DNA of 64,000 nt from Roseobacter sinensis (GTDB lineage Bacteria > Pseudomonadota > Alphaproteobacteria > Rhodobacterales > Rhodobacteraceae), in the NCBI RefSeq assembly GCF_025755255.1, contig NZ_JALIEB010000001.1:186001-250000 (forward strand). The letters run 5' to 3'. Under the pieces are notes generated by a model. That model saw only the letters and a list, made by a program, of their open reading frames with translations, made no database searches and was not told the origin of the DNA. The position numbers and the translations under genes were made by a program. Of the stretch, positions 17,701 to 26,368 are shown piece after piece (the first letter of the stretch is position 1; every line of letters starts with the position of its first letter).

Positions 17701-18176
17701 TCAGCACCGCAGTACGGGCCAACTGGCCCGACATCGCAGCCGTCGTGCGCACCTCAGACCCAGACGCGCCCGATCATGTGGAGGCTTTCGCCGAAGCGAC
17801 CGCTGTTCTGAAGGAGTCGCGGCTCGCGATGCTCTTCGCGAAGGATACCTTGGCCGAGGTCCCCATCTCCGCGCCCTGGGGACCCAAGCGCCTGTCCGGT
17901 GTGATCGACCGTCTGATCGTGTCGGAGGGCCGCATCCTCGCCGTCGATTTCAAGACCAATCGCGCCGTGCCGCCCTCTGTCGAGACCTGTCCGGTGGGTC
18001 TGCTGCGCCAGATGGGGGCCTATGCCCACGCGCTGTCGCTGATTTACCCGAACCACCGGATCGAGACCGGGATCCTCTGGACCCGCACGCAAGCGCTGAT
18101 GATGCTTCCGCACGAAATCGTGACGCAGGCGTTAGAAAGCGCGCAACATCTTGACGCCGGACCAAGGCCTACCTAG
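14796..18176 (+). CDS. addA: Double-strand break repair helicase-nuclease AddA
   Basis: A 1126-residue UvrD-type helicase with a C-terminal nuclease. Walker A is AANAGSGKTRVL, motif Ia CLTYTKAAASEM, Walker B ILVDEAQDTSPAQWDV, motif III VGDKKQSIYSFQGA and motif V/VI MTIHGAKGLEAPIV and RLLYVALTRAE. The nuclease site is LSGVIDRLIVSEGRILAVDFKTN. The start is GTG at 14796, inside a GTGA overlap with addB and preceded by GGAGG at seven bases, which is far better than the upstream ATG at 14757. It forms the AddAB complex with the preceding gene product. Confidence 0.95.
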   Translation: MTRRDEATTAQVRAARPDASTWLAANAGSGKTRVLTDRVARLLLDGVEPQHILCLTYTKAAASEMQNRLFRRLGAWAMLPEAQLQQSLRELGVEGDIDSARLMGARTLFARAIETPGGLKIQTIHSFCAALLRRFPLESRVSPQFTEIEDRAADLLRAEVVDQMADGADAALIEGLARHYTGEDFSKLTRMVVQHREGFAQPMTRADLLALFDQPADLSEAQIARNVFHGGEDDLIASILPAMRDKGGNDGKAAERLALLGPLGYDQLPALENIFLTGASAKEPFTAKVGRFPTKATQEALSAQMPALEALMQRVEDARDARLALGAARKSLALHQFAGRFIALYEEQKLLRGWLDFDDLIFKARDLLTDPAVAAWVLFRIDGGIDHILVDEAQDTSPAQWDVIRKLAAEFSSGEGARKEVLRTLFVVGDKKQSIYSFQGADPREFDRMHAEFKTKMQAAGQRFQSLTLAYSFRSSPAVLDVVDAALAEKPEAGFDDEAAHKAFKAALPGRVDLWPVIEPQEDSDDRKWFEPLDRRGARHHTVILAEQVADQIRQMIDGGATIPTDADGGHAKRPVTPGDFLILVQRRSQLFAEIIRACKTRDLPIAGADRLKVGGELAVRDLAALLSFLAVAEDSLSLATALRSPLFGWSEKQLFDLAHGRQEEHLWQTLRAQSEAHGETLAVLNDLRANVDFLRPYDLIERILTRHGGRKRLLARLGREAEDGINALLSQALAYERNAVPSLTGFLVWMETDDLEIKRQVDNASDQVRVMTIHGAKGLEAPIVILPDMGKRDIQIKDEIVTVGPHPLWKTAAVEMPQAMARRVDEMKEAQFEERMRLLYVALTRAEKWLIVAAAGALSPRDDSLYQIVAAAMDRLPTVELAFQGLSIRRHSHEDWDALPDAHVAARDIPSPPLDPLFARTAPAPAQPVETLSPSDLGGTKALPGETGRDEEAAKAYGTLVHRYLEVLSTAVRANWPDIAAVVRTSDPDAPDHVEAFAEATAVLKESRLAMLFAKDTLAEVPISAPWGPKRLSGVIDRLIVSEGRILAVDFKTNRAVPPSVETCPVGLLRQMGAYAHALSLIYPNHRIETGILWTRTQALMMLPHEIVTQALESAQHLDAGPRPT

Positions 18177-18212
18177 GTTCATCGCCCAAGCATTGCCTGT
18201 CAGGAGAGCATC

Positions 18213-18533
18213 ATGGCCACCCTCGCCGTCACCGACGCAACATTCGACGCTGAAGTCAAAAATTCCGACATCCCGGTTGTCGTTGATTTCTGGGCGGAGT
18301 GGTGTGGTCCCTGTAAGCAGATCGGTCCCTCGCTCGAAGAGCTGTCGGACGAGATGAACGGCAAGGTCAAGATCGTGAAGGTGAATGTCGACGAGAACCC
18401 GAATTCGCCCGCACAAATGGGCGTGCGCGGCATTCCAGCGCTCTTCATCTTCAAGGATGGGCAGGTTGTCTCGAATATGGCGGGCGCCAAGCCCAAGGCC
18501 GCGCTGCAGAGCTGGATCGAAGATTCCATCTGA
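18213..18533 (+). CDS. trxA: Thioredoxin
   Basis: A 106-residue cytosolic thioredoxin of standard length, with the active site WAEWCGPCK and the cis-proline segment [11 protein letters not shown]. It reduces disulfides in ribonucleotide reductase, methionine sulfoxide reductase and other targets, and is recharged by thioredoxin reductase. CAGGAGAG precedes the ATG. It follows addA by 36 bases, so it may be read from the same transcript; a GC-rich hairpin lies after it. Confidence 0.97.
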   Translation: MATLAVTDATFDAEVKNSDIPVVVDFWAEWCGPCKQIGPSLEELSDEMNGKVKIVKVNVDENPNSPAQMGVRGIPALFIFKDGQVVSNMAGAKPKAALQSWIEDSI

Positions 18534-18557
18534 CCTCGGACTGACATCGAAATCGGG

Positions 18558-18580
18558 AGGGCGCCTGCTGTGGGCGCCCT
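18558..18580 (+). terminator. Probable terminator after trxA
   Basis: An 8-bp GC-rich stem (18558-18565 with 18573-18580) is followed by a T-containing stretch, 25 bases past the trxA stop. The T-tract is weak. Confidence 0.55.
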
Positions 18581-18641
18581 TTGTCGTTTGGCGCATGGGG
18601 CTGACCAGCGACCCTTGTAGGCCCCAAAACACCGCGCCATA

Positions 18642-18744
18642 TAGAGCATGTTGCGTTTTGCGCAGATCAAAAATGACCCAAACACGCGTTCGAGCGGAGC
18701 GAGAGGCAGCGTTTTTGGGTTCCGGACGAACGCAACCTGCTCTA
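18642..18744. repeat. Nested palindromic intergenic repeat, MITE-like
   Basis: Outer arms of 16 bases (18642-18657 and 18729-18744) are inverted copies with one mismatch. Inside them a second 12-base inverted pair (18676-18687 and 18709-18720) also has one mismatch. The centre contains a short GAGCGGAGCGAG segment. The structure fills the gap between trxA and hslV and encodes no protein. It looks like one copy of a dispersed palindromic element; other copies in the genome cannot be checked here. Confidence 0.6.
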
Positions 18745-18770
18745 GAGCAGCACGACACGAGGAGAGCGAT

Positions 18771-19328
18771 ATGGCGCAGGATGACTTCCCCGGATGGCAC
18801 GGGACCACGATCATAGGCGTGAAGAAGGCCGGTGAGATTGTGATCGCAGGCGACGGGCAGGTCTCGCTCGGCCAGACCGTCATCAAGGGAACTGCCCGCA
18901 AGGTGCGCCGCCTCAGCCCCGGCGGGTTTGACGTGGTGGCGGGCTTTGCCGGCTCGACCGCCGATGCCTTCACGCTGCTGGAACGGCTGGAAGCCAAGCT
19001 CGAAGCCACACCCGGACAACTGGCCCGCGCCAGTGTCGAGCTGGCCAAGGACTGGCGCACCGACAAATACCTGCAAAAGCTCGAAGCGATGCTGATCGTG
19101 TCAGACGGGAAAGACCTTCTGGTGATCACCGGGGCAGGTGATGTGCTGGAACCCGAGCACAATGTGGCGGCCATCGGCTCCGGCGGGAACTATGCGCTGG
19201 CCGCGGCCCGCGGCATGATGGAGAGCGACCGCTCCGCCGAGCAGGTGGCGCGGGATGCCATGGCCATTGCCGCCGACATCTGCGTCTACACCAATGGAAA
19301 CCTGACGGTGGAGACGATCTCCGCATGA
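18771..19328 (+). CDS. hslV: HslV, peptidase subunit of the HslUV (ClpQY) ATP-dependent protease
   Basis: A 185-residue threonine peptidase. The mature protein should start at Thr12 (GTTIIGVKK) after an 11-residue propeptide. The proteasome-like features [32 protein letters not shown] and [15 protein letters not shown] are present. HslV forms a double ring that HslU caps and feeds with unfolded substrates. GGAGAG precedes the ATG. The stop overlaps the DUF2157 gene by four bases (ATGA), and hslU follows that gene. Confidence 0.96.
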   Translation: MAQDDFPGWHGTTIIGVKKAGEIVIAGDGQVSLGQTVIKGTARKVRRLSPGGFDVVAGFAGSTADAFTLLERLEAKLEATPGQLARASVELAKDWRTDKYLQKLEAMLIVSDGKDLLVITGAGDVLEPEHNVAAIGSGGNYALAAARGMMESDRSAEQVARDAMAIAADICVYTNGNLTVETISA

Positions 19329-20401
19329 TCGAGCGCGACGATCTTCGCGCCTCCGTCAGCGCCGGTATTCTGACCGAAGCGCAGGCGGCAGCACTTGTCA
19401 GCCTCGCGCACAGCCGCAGCGGCGCCCGCGAAAACCTCGCACCCGGCGACGAGCCCTTCGAGCTCTTCCGCGGATTCAACGAGATCTTCATCGTTGTGGG
19501 CATGGCCATTCTGGCCATGGGCTGGATCGGCATCGTGACCTACTGGATTGCGGAAGATCCCATCCGCCTGCGCGATATCCTGATCTACGCGAGTCTTGCA
19601 GGGGCCGTCGTGCTCTGGGGGTTGTCGGAGTATTTCATTCGCCGCCGCCGCATGGTCGCACCCGCCATCGCGCTCGCCGTGCTTTTCGCCGTGAACGCCG
19701 CCTATGGCCTGGCGGGCGCCTTCTCCGAGGTTTTCATGGTGGCGCAAGGTGACAACAGCAGCCTGCCCTTGCCCTTCGCGCTCGCCACCTTCGCGCTGCT
19801 GCTCTTCTGGTTTCGGTTTCGCGTCCCCTTTGCGCTGGCGCTGATCGCGCTCGGCGCGTTCGGAGTCGCGATCCTGATCGCGGGCAACAGCAGCGGGTCG
19901 CCACAGTCGCTTGACGAGCTGTTCCTGCTCTCCGCCGGCGGCCCCTTCGCCTGGATCACGCTGGCGCTTGGCCTTGTGGTCTTCGGCGTCGCGATGGCAT
20001 TCGATATGTCCGATCCGCACCGCGTGACGCGCCGCGCAGCCAATGGCTTCTGGCTGCACGTGGTTGCAGCCCCGGCGCTTGTGAACACCATCGCACTCAC
20101 GTTGCTCGACCGCGAGGAGAGCTGGTCCAACACCGCTTTGATCGCTGTGCTGACCCTCTTTGCGCTTGTGGCGATCATCATCGACCGCCGATCCTTCCTC
20201 ATTGCCGCCATCGGCTACACCGTGATCCTGACCGCCACGATTTTCGAAGGCGATGGCGCTGTCTTCACCGTGTTCTTCCTCGGTGTCGTGTTGCTCTTTC
20301 TCGGCGCGCGGTGGGAGAAGATCCGCGCGCGCCTGCTGGCGCTGCTGCCGGGCTTTGTCCCGCTGCACCGGCTGCCGCCCTCTCATATGACAAAGGCCTG
20401 A
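19325..20401 (+). CDS. DUF2157 domain-containing polytopic membrane protein
   Basis: A 358-residue protein with a short soluble N-terminus ([19 protein letters not shown]) typical of DUF2157, followed by about ten hydrophobic helices from residue 55 to 345. The family's function is unknown. The gene sits between hslV and hslU with a four-base overlap upstream and three bases between its stop and hslU. It must be co-transcribed with the protease genes, which suggests a link to envelope or heat stress, though this is only inference. Confidence 0.8.
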   Translation: MIERDDLRASVSAGILTEAQAAALVSLAHSRSGARENLAPGDEPFELFRGFNEIFIVVGMAILAMGWIGIVTYWIAEDPIRLRDILIYASLAGAVVLWGLSEYFIRRRRMVAPAIALAVLFAVNAAYGLAGAFSEVFMVAQGDNSSLPLPFALATFALLLFWFRFRVPFALALIALGAFGVAILIAGNSSGSPQSLDELFLLSAGGPFAWITLALGLVVFGVAMAFDMSDPHRVTRRAANGFWLHVVAAPALVNTIALTLLDREESWSNTALIAVLTLFALVAIIIDRRSFLIAAIGYTVILTATIFEGDGAVFTVFFLGVVLLFLGARWEKIRARLLALLPGFVPLHRLPPSHMTKA

Positions 20402-20404
20402 TCC

Positions 20405-21709
20405 ATGACCGACCTGACCCCCCGCGAGATCGTCTCGGAACTCGACCGTTTCATCATCGGGCAGAAGGACGCCAAGCGCGCGGTTGCCGTAGCGCTGCGC
20501 AACCGCTGGCGGCGCAAGCAGCTGGGCGATGACCTGCGCGAGGAAGTCTACCCCAAGAACATCCTGATGATCGGGCCCACCGGCGTCGGCAAGACCGAGA
20601 TCAGCCGCCGCCTGGCCAAGCTGGCCCGCGCGCCCTTCCTCAAGGTGGAGGCGACGAAGTTCACCGAAGTCGGCTATGTGGGCCGCGATGTGGAGCAGAT
20701 CATCCGCGATCTGGTGGACAGCGCCATTGTCATGACGCGCGAGCATATGCGCGAGGACGTGAAGGCAAATGCGCACCGTGCAGCGGAAGAACGCGTGATC
20801 GACGCGATTGCAGGTACGGACGCACGCGAAGGCACGCGCGAGATGTTCCGCAAGAAACTCAAGGCGGGTGATCTCGACGACCAGATGATCGACCTGGAAG
20901 TTGCCGACACCTCGAACCCCTTCCCGATGATGGACATTCCGGGCCAGCCGGGGGGTATGAACATGCTGAACCTCGGTGACATCTTCGGCAAAGCGCTGGG
21001 GGGGCGAACCACGCGCAAACGGCTCTCGGTGGCGGAAAGCTATGACATTCTGATCGGCGAGGAGGCGGACAAGCTGCTCGACGATGAAACCGTGACCAAA
21101 GCCGCCATCGAAGCGGTGGAGCAGAACGGCATCGTCTTCCTGGACGAGATTGACAAGGTGTGCGCCCGCACGGACGCGCGCGGGGGCGATGTGAGCCGCG
21201 AGGGCGTGCAGCGCGATCTGCTGCCCCTGATCGAAGGCACCACCGTCAGCACCAAGCACGGGGCCGTGAAGACGGACCATGTGCTCTTCATCGCCTCCGG
21301 CGCGTTCCACATCGCCAAACCCTCCGACCTGCTGCCGGAGCTGCAGGGCCGGCTGCCGATCCGGGTGGAACTGCGCGCGCTCACCGAAGAGGACTTCGTG
21401 CGCATCCTGACCGAGACGGACAACGCGCTGACGCTGCAATATACCGCGCTCATGGGCACGGAAGAGGTGACCGTGACCTTCGAGCCCGAAGGCATCGCAG
21501 CTCTGGCCAAGATCGCCGCAGACGTGAACCAATCCATCGAGAACATCGGCGCGCGGAGGCTTTACACGGTGATGGAACGGGTCTTCGAAGAGCTGTCCTT
21601 CAACGCGCCGGACCAGGCGGGCGAGACCGTCACGGTGAACGCCGAGTTTGTCGAGAAAAACCTCGGCGAGCTGACGAAATCCACCGATCTCAGCCGCTAC
21701 GTGCTTTAG
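20405..21709 (+). CDS. hslU: HslU, ATPase subunit of the HslUV protease
   Basis: A 434-residue AAA+ unfoldase of normal length. Walker A is [19 protein letters not shown], Walker [14 protein letters not shown], the pore motif GYVG lies in [18 protein letters not shown], and sensor 2 is [20 protein letters not shown]. An intermediate I-domain spans about residues 110-230. It unfolds proteins and passes them to HslV. It ends in the family's conserved LSRYVL tail, which docks into HslV and activates it. Confidence 0.97.
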   Translation: MTDLTPREIVSELDRFIIGQKDAKRAVAVALRNRWRRKQLGDDLREEVYPKNILMIGPTGVGKTEISRRLAKLARAPFLKVEATKFTEVGYVGRDVEQIIRDLVDSAIVMTREHMREDVKANAHRAAEERVIDAIAGTDAREGTREMFRKKLKAGDLDDQMIDLEVADTSNPFPMMDIPGQPGGMNMLNLGDIFGKALGGRTTRKRLSVAESYDILIGEEADKLLDDETVTKAAIEAVEQNGIVFLDEIDKVCARTDARGGDVSREGVQRDLLPLIEGTTVSTKHGAVKTDHVLFIASGAFHIAKPSDLLPELQGRLPIRVELRALTEEDFVRILTETDNALTLQYTALMGTEEVTVTFEPEGIAALAKIAADVNQSIENIGARRLYTVMERVFEELSFNAPDQAGETVTVNAEFVEKNLGELTKSTDLSRYVL

Positions 21710-21747
21710 CGCTTCCCTTCCACGCTTTTGCCTGCGACATCAGGCGG

Positions 21748-22974
21748 ATGGGCTACATCCGTTTCCTGATCGACAACCGGCTCTTTCTCCTCGCCGGCTT
21801 CTTGCTGTCGTTCACGTCATCCTACGGCCAGACCTTCTTCATCGCGCTTTTTGCCGGTGATGTGATGCGCGACTTCGGCCTGACCGACGGGCAATGGGGC
21901 GGGCTATACACGCTCGGCACAACGCTGTCTGCGGTAACGATGATCTGGGCGGGCGTGCTGACCGACCGCTTCCGCATCCGAAACCTGTCCTTATTGGTGA
22001 TGCTGCTGTTGGCGCTGGCGTGCCTTGCGATGACGCTGAGCCATGGGTGGGTCGTGTTAATGCTCACCATCTACGCGCTGCGGCTGCTTGGGCAGGGCAT
22101 GATGTCGGAACTTGCGTATATCGCCATGGCGCGCTGGTTTGTGGCAGCACGCGGGCGGGCGATTTCCATCGCGTCCATGGGGTTCGCCGCAGGGCAGGCC
22201 GTGTTGCCGATCCTCTTTGTCGCCTTGCTGGCGGTGGTCAGCTGGCGCACATTGTGGATCCTGGCTGCGGTTCTGGTGCTGATGACGATCCCCGTGATTC
22301 AGTCGTTGTTGCGGCAGGAGCGGACCCCGCAGTCTCTCGCGGAGAGCAGCACCAGCCTCGGTATGGCAGGGCTGCACTGGACGCGGGTCGACGTGCTGAG
22401 GCATCCGCTCTTTTACCTGCTCATCCCGCTGATGGTCGGCCCGCCGGCCTGGGGGACCGCGCTTTTCTTTCAGCTGGTTCATTTGACCGAAGTGAAGGGC
22501 TGGAGCCTGGTCGCCTTCGTTTCGCTTATGCCGCTCCTGACGCTGTCGATGATCGCCTTCACCTTCGTCACGGGCTGGGCGGTGGATCGCTTCGGGGTCA
22601 CACGCGTTCTGCCCTTCCAGCTGCTGCCCTTCGCTTTAGCCTTCGTGGTGCTCGGTCTTGCCGACACCCTCTTGGCCGCCGGTATCGGCCTTGTGATCTT
22701 TGGGATCGGCCAGGGCATGCACGGCACGGCGATCACAGCGTTCTGGCCGGTGTTTTACGGCACTCGACACCTCGGGGCGATCAAGGCGGTGGTCGCGGCC
22801 TTTGCGGTCTTTGGCTCCGCGATCGGGCCGGGGATCAGCGGTGCGCTGATCGACTATGGCATCATCTTTCCGCAGCAGATGATCCCCTACGCCGCTTTCT
22901 ATCTTCTCGGCGCTGGGCTGGTGACGCTTGGCATACTGCGCTATCAGCGCGACCTGCCTAACGCTGCCGCCTGA
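21748..22974 (+). CDS. MFS transporter
   Basis: A 408-residue protein with about twelve predicted transmembrane helices and the loop 2-3 pattern WAGVLTDRFRIRNLSLL, a version of the major facilitator GxxxDRxxRR motif. The N-terminal part SSYGQTFFIALFAGDVMRDFGL is shared with other uncharacterised alphaproteobacterial MFS proteins; the substrate cannot be told. The start at 21748 is 38 bases after hslU, and an upstream extension would run into hslU. Its end overlaps the convergent smr gene by 17 bases. Confidence 0.85.
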   Translation: MGYIRFLIDNRLFLLAGFLLSFTSSYGQTFFIALFAGDVMRDFGLTDGQWGGLYTLGTTLSAVTMIWAGVLTDRFRIRNLSLLVMLLLALACLAMTLSHGWVVLMLTIYALRLLGQGMMSELAYIAMARWFVAARGRAISIASMGFAAGQAVLPILFVALLAVVSWRTLWILAAVLVLMTIPVIQSLLRQERTPQSLAESSTSLGMAGLHWTRVDVLRHPLFYLLIPLMVGPPAWGTALFFQLVHLTEVKGWSLVAFVSLMPLLTLSMIAFTFVTGWAVDRFGVTRVLPFQLLPFALAFVVLGLADTLLAAGIGLVIFGIGQGMHGTAITAFWPVFYGTRHLGAIKAVVAAFAVFGSAIGPGISGALIDYGIIFPQQMIPYAAFYLLGAGLVTLGILRYQRDLPNAAA

Positions 22975-23554
22975 GATAGACGTAATAGGCGCCGCCACCA
23001 CCGTGGCTGATATGCGCTTCGCTCACCTGCATCACGACCGAGGCAAGCGGCGGAGCGGAGAGCCATTGCGGCACCTGATGGCGCAGCACCCCGTGCCGCA
23101 CCGGGATCGGCCCGCCCTCATCCCGGTTCTTGCCCTTGCCGGTGATCACCAGCACCAGCCGTTTGCCGGACCCATGCGCGGACAAGATGAATTTCATCAG
23201 AACGCCATGGGCGCGGTCGAGCGTCATGCCGTGCAGGTCGATCCGCGCCTCGGGCTTCAGCTTGCCCCGTTTCATCTTCCCGAAGGCTTTGCGATCCATC
23301 TGCACCGGTGCCGCTTGCAGCCGGTCGGGCAGCGACGGCGCCAGATCGAAGCTCGTCTTCCGCGGTTCGGGCTTTGCGGGAAAGCTCTTGCGAAGCTTTC
23401 CGAACTCCGGAGACGCACGGCGATCTGCCGCCGATTTGGGCTGCGGCGCAAAGGCATTGGGATCGAAGGTGTCACGCCGGTCCAGCGCCGTGGTCCGCTC
23501 GGCCACCTTCTGCCAGAGCGCCTTTTCCTCCGCCGACAGTTTGCGACGTGTCAC
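22958..23554 (-). CDS. Smr/MutS2-type domain endonuclease-like protein
   Basis: A 198-residue protein with a charged, disordered N-terminal half and a C-terminal Smr domain (about residues 98-195). The hallmark DLHGMT is visible along with LVLVITGKGKN and HISHGGGGAYYVYLRR. Smr domains nick nucleic acids or cleave mRNA, as in E. coli SmrB acting on collided ribosomes; the target of this one is unknown. The gene overlaps mltA upstream by four bases and is convergent with the MFS gene. Confidence 0.88.
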   Translation of the reverse strand: MTRRKLSAEEKALWQKVAERTTALDRRDTFDPNAFAPQPKSAADRRASPEFGKLRKSFPAKPEPRKTSFDLAPSLPDRLQAAPVQMDRKAFGKMKRGKLKPEARIDLHGMTLDRAHGVLMKFILSAHGSGKRLVLVITGKGKNRDEGGPIPVRHGVLRHQVPQWLSAPPLASVVMQVSEAHISHGGGGAYYVYLRRQR

Positions 23555-24588
23555 AGCGGGCTGTCCGGCGCCATTGCATAGGCCCGTTGGATCGGTAGCA
23601 GAACAATCATGCGGCCCGGATCCTTCAGCCGGCCCGCGGCACGCCCCGCGGCGTCGCCCGTCCCGAAGAAGACATCTGCCCGTTGCGCCCCCTTGATGGC
23701 CGAGCCGGTGTCCTGCGCGATCATCAGGCGGCGCAGCGGGTCCTCGCCGTCCTTCTCGATCCAGACCGGAGCGCCGAGCGGCACATGGGCCGGATCCACC
23801 GCAATGGTCCGCATCGGCGTGACCGACCGATTCATCGCCCCGAGCGGCCCCTTGTCGGCCGGCACGTCGCTGACCTCACGGAAAAACACATATGACGGGT
23901 TGTGAAACAGCAGCTCGCGCCCTGCGGCCGGGTTGCGACGCACCCAGTTCTTGATCACGTCGGCGCTGACCTGATGCGGCTCATAGGTGCCGCGGCGGAC
24001 CAGCTCCATCCCGATGGACCGATAGGTGTGGCCGTTTGCGCCGGCATACCCGACCCGCAGCTTGTCGCCATCGGCGAGGTTGACCCGACCAGAGCCCTGC
24101 ACCTGAAGAAAGAACAGCTCGACCGGGTCATCGACCCATGCAATCTCAAGCCCGCGGCCTTCCAGCACGCCGCCGTCGACGATCTGCCGCCGCGAATACC
24201 ACAGATCGGTCCCTTTCGCCTCGGGCGGCATCGCGTAGAGCGGGTAGCGGAAGCGGGCACTGCGCTGGCGCGCACCATCGAGTTCCGGCTCGAAGTACCC
24301 GGTGAAGAGCGCGGGCGTTCCGTCCTCGATCAGCACGGGCCGGAAGAACAGCTCGAAAAAGGCCTTGGGATCGGGCTCGGAAGTGGCATAGGCGCACATC
24401 GTCTGCCAATCCGGATCGTCCATATCGAGACAGGTGTTGCGAAAGGTCTCGAAGGCGGCAGCGTGATCGTCCTGCGCCCATCCGTCGAGATCGTCGAAGG
24501 ACAGGACGCTGATTTGCGTCTCGCTCTCAGCGGGGCCGGGCAAGTTCAGAAATCCGGCCAGAAGGGCCGCCGTAACGGTTGGCCTCAC
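23551..24588 (-). CDS. mltA: Membrane-bound lytic murein transglycosylase A
   Basis: A 345-residue exported enzyme that cleaves the MurNAc-GlcNAc bond of peptidoglycan to leave 1,6-anhydro-MurNAc, feeding the recycling route that amgK-murU may serve. It has a signal peptide (about residues 1-22), the MltA domain (LFTGYFEPELDGAR, PLYAMP) and a 3D domain ending in RTIAVDPAHVPLGAPVWIEK and IAQDTGSAIKGAQRADVFFG, which holds the catalytic Asp. The preferred start is GTG at 24588 in a GTGA overlap with the upstream gene; a TTG at 24612 is an alternative. No lipobox cysteine is seen. Confidence 0.93.
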   Translation of the reverse strand: MRPTVTAALLAGFLNLPGPAESETQISVLSFDDLDGWAQDDHAAAFETFRNTCLDMDDPDWQTMCAYATSEPDPKAFFELFFRPVLIEDGTPALFTGYFEPELDGARQRSARFRYPLYAMPPEAKGTDLWYSRRQIVDGGVLEGRGLEIAWVDDPVELFFLQVQGSGRVNLADGDKLRVGYAGANGHTYRSIGMELVRRGTYEPHQVSADVIKNWVRRNPAAGRELLFHNPSYVFFREVSDVPADKGPLGAMNRSVTPMRTIAVDPAHVPLGAPVWIEKDGEDPLRRLMIAQDTGSAIKGAQRADVFFGTGDAAGRAAGRLKDPGRMIVLLPIQRAYAMAPDSPL

Positions 24589-25244
24589 GCGTCTGTCGAA
24601 ACAAGCAGCCAATTCGGATCGTCCGATCCCATTGTCCGGGCAAACGACCAGGTGTCCTTCTGGCGCTTGATCTCTTTGGCGCTGCCGTCGATCACTTCGC
24701 CGTCGGCATTGCGCACCACCGAGGTCAGCTCAGCCACGAAGCGGATCGTCAGCTCGGCCTCTTGCGTATCGTCATCGAAGGTGGCCTCGACCAGCTTCAA
24801 CTCGCGCACGCCGATGAAGTTCGATTCCACCGTCAGGCCCTGATCTTCCCGCGCGGCAATGCCATCGACGAAAGATTCGTAGATATCTTCGGCGAGGAAG
24901 GGCTGGATGTCGGACAACTCGCCCTTCTCATAGCCCATCACGATCATCTCATAAGCGCTGCGCGCACCGCCCAGGAATTCGGTCACATTGAACGACGGCT
25001 CCACCCGCTTCATCGCGGCAAGCGCCTCGGCGGCGCTGCTGCCTTCGTCCACGTGATCCACGATATCGAGATCGGGGCCACCGTCGATCACCTCGAACTC
25101 GGGGCCGGAACGGCCACGCGCCTGTGGTTTGGGCAGTGGTGGCTGCTCGAATCCATCCCGCGTCCCGAGCACGTTCTTAAGGCGCAGGATCAGGAAAACA
25201 GCGATGCCAGCCAGCACCAAAAGCTGTATCAGGGGCGAATTCAT
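24585..25244 (-). CDS. Tim44/TimA family membrane-anchored protein
   Basis: A 219-residue protein with an N-terminal transmembrane helix (SPLIQLLVLAGIAVFLILRL), a polar linker and a C-terminal Tim44-like domain (about residues 75-215) with GARSAYEMIVMGYEKGEL. Alphaproteobacterial relatives resemble the mitochondrial import component Tim44 and probably bind the inner membrane and proteins there. It lies next to mltA and close to fxsA and secB, as is usual in the order. Confidence 0.88.
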   Translation of the reverse strand: MNSPLIQLLVLAGIAVFLILRLKNVLGTRDGFEQPPLPKPQARGRSGPEFEVIDGGPDLDIVDHVDEGSSAAEALAAMKRVEPSFNVTEFLGGARSAYEMIVMGYEKGELSDIQPFLAEDIYESFVDGIAAREDQGLTVESNFIGVRELKLVEATFDDDTQEAELTIRFVAELTSVVRNADGEVIDGSAKEIKRQKDTWSFARTMGSDDPNWLLVSTDA

Positions 25245-25349
25245 AGGAACCTCATGCCGGGTGAGTCATGGAAACAGGCGTTCATCTCTCTTATGTAGGG
25301 GGAGGGTCTGCGCAAGTCCACTCTGCGGCCTCGGAAAGGAAGCTTCAAA

Positions 25350-25826
25350 ATGTGGCTGTTCATTGCATTTCTGGCTGTGCCACTGATCGAGATCGCCCTC
25401 TTCATCCAGATCGGCGGTGCAATCGGGCTTGGATGGACGCTGGTGACCGTCGTTCTGACGGCCATCGCGGGCACCTGGCTGGTCCGCAACCAGGGCCTTC
25501 TGGCGATGAGCGAGCTGAAGTCGTCCTTTTCCGATCTGCGCGATCCAACCGAGCCGCTGGTCCACGGCGCGATGATCCTGTTTTCGGGGGCCTTGCTTCT
25601 GACGCCTGGGTTCTTCACCGATGCAATCGGGTTTCTGCTGCTGATCCCGGCGGTGCGGATTGCGGTGTTCAAGGCCGTGCGGGCGCGCGTCACCGTCCAG
25701 ACCTTCCAGAGCGGGCCGCCCCCGCGGAGACCCCATCCGCGCGATGATATCATCGACGGAGACTACACCGAGGTTCCGCCCGAGCGCGACCGCATCAGGC
25801 GCCCCTCCAAGTGGACCGACCATTGA
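25350..25826 (+). CDS. fxsA: FxsA family membrane protein
   Basis: A 158-residue small inner-membrane protein with four hydrophobic helices. Its first segment, WLFIAFLAVPLIEIALFIQI, and WLVRNQGL are diagnostic of FxsA. In E. coli, overproduction suppresses F-plasmid exclusion of phage T7; the normal role is unknown. The C-terminal 40 residues are polar and proline/arginine-rich. AAGGAAG precedes the ATG. It is divergent from the Tim44-like gene and upstream of secB. Confidence 0.9.
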   Translation: MWLFIAFLAVPLIEIALFIQIGGAIGLGWTLVTVVLTAIAGTWLVRNQGLLAMSELKSSFSDLRDPTEPLVHGAMILFSGALLLTPGFFTDAIGFLLLIPAVRIAVFKAVRARVTVQTFQSGPPPRRPHPRDDIIDGDYTEVPPERDRIRRPSKWTDH

Positions 25827-25885
25827 GAACCCCAAGCCAAGCTGGTAAGGCTCGCCCGATTTCATATTGACGGTAGGAGACACCG

Positions 25886-26365
25886 ATGGCAGACGCCGAA
25901 GCACAACAACAAGGACCGCAAATGCGGGTCCTTGGCCAGTTCATTCGAGACATGTCGTTCGAAAACATCATGGCGCAAAAGGGTGCGCCGGCCGATGTGA
26001 CACCTGACGTTCAGGTGCAGGTCAATCTGGACGCGAAGAAGCGTAGCACCGAGGGGCAGTATGAAACCTCGATCAAGCTGAACGTCACCTCCAAGGCCAA
26101 GGACGGGGATGCGACGCTCTTCGTGCTCGAGATTGACTATGCGGGGATCTTCCACATCGACAACGTTCCGGAAGAGCAGCTGCATCCCTTCCTGTTGATC
26201 GAATGCCCGCGGATGATCTTCCCCTTCCTGCGGCGGATCGTCAGCGACGTCACCCGCGACGGCGGCTTCCCGCCGCTGAACCTCGAAAATATCGACTTCC
26301 TTGCGCTCTATCGCAACGAGATCGCACGCCGTCAGGCGGAAGACGCGCCCAAGATGGACGCCTGA
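25886..26365 (+). CDS. secB: Protein-export chaperone SecB
   Basis: A 159-residue cytosolic chaperone that keeps precursors unfolded and hands them to SecA. The family pattern is clear in YETSIKLNVTSKAKDGDATLFVLEIDYAGIF, LLIECPRMIFPFLRRIVSDVTRDGGFPPLNL and the acidic surface that binds SecA. The start is preceded by TAGGAG. It is convergent with dnaQ, with only three bases between the two stops. Confidence 0.97.
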   Translation: MADAEAQQQGPQMRVLGQFIRDMSFENIMAQKGAPADVTPDVQVQVNLDAKKRSTEGQYETSIKLNVTSKAKDGDATLFVLEIDYAGIFHIDNVPEEQLHPFLLIECPRMIFPFLRRIVSDVTRDGGFPPLNLENIDFLALYRNEIARRQAEDAPKMDA

Positions 26366-26368
26366 GCG

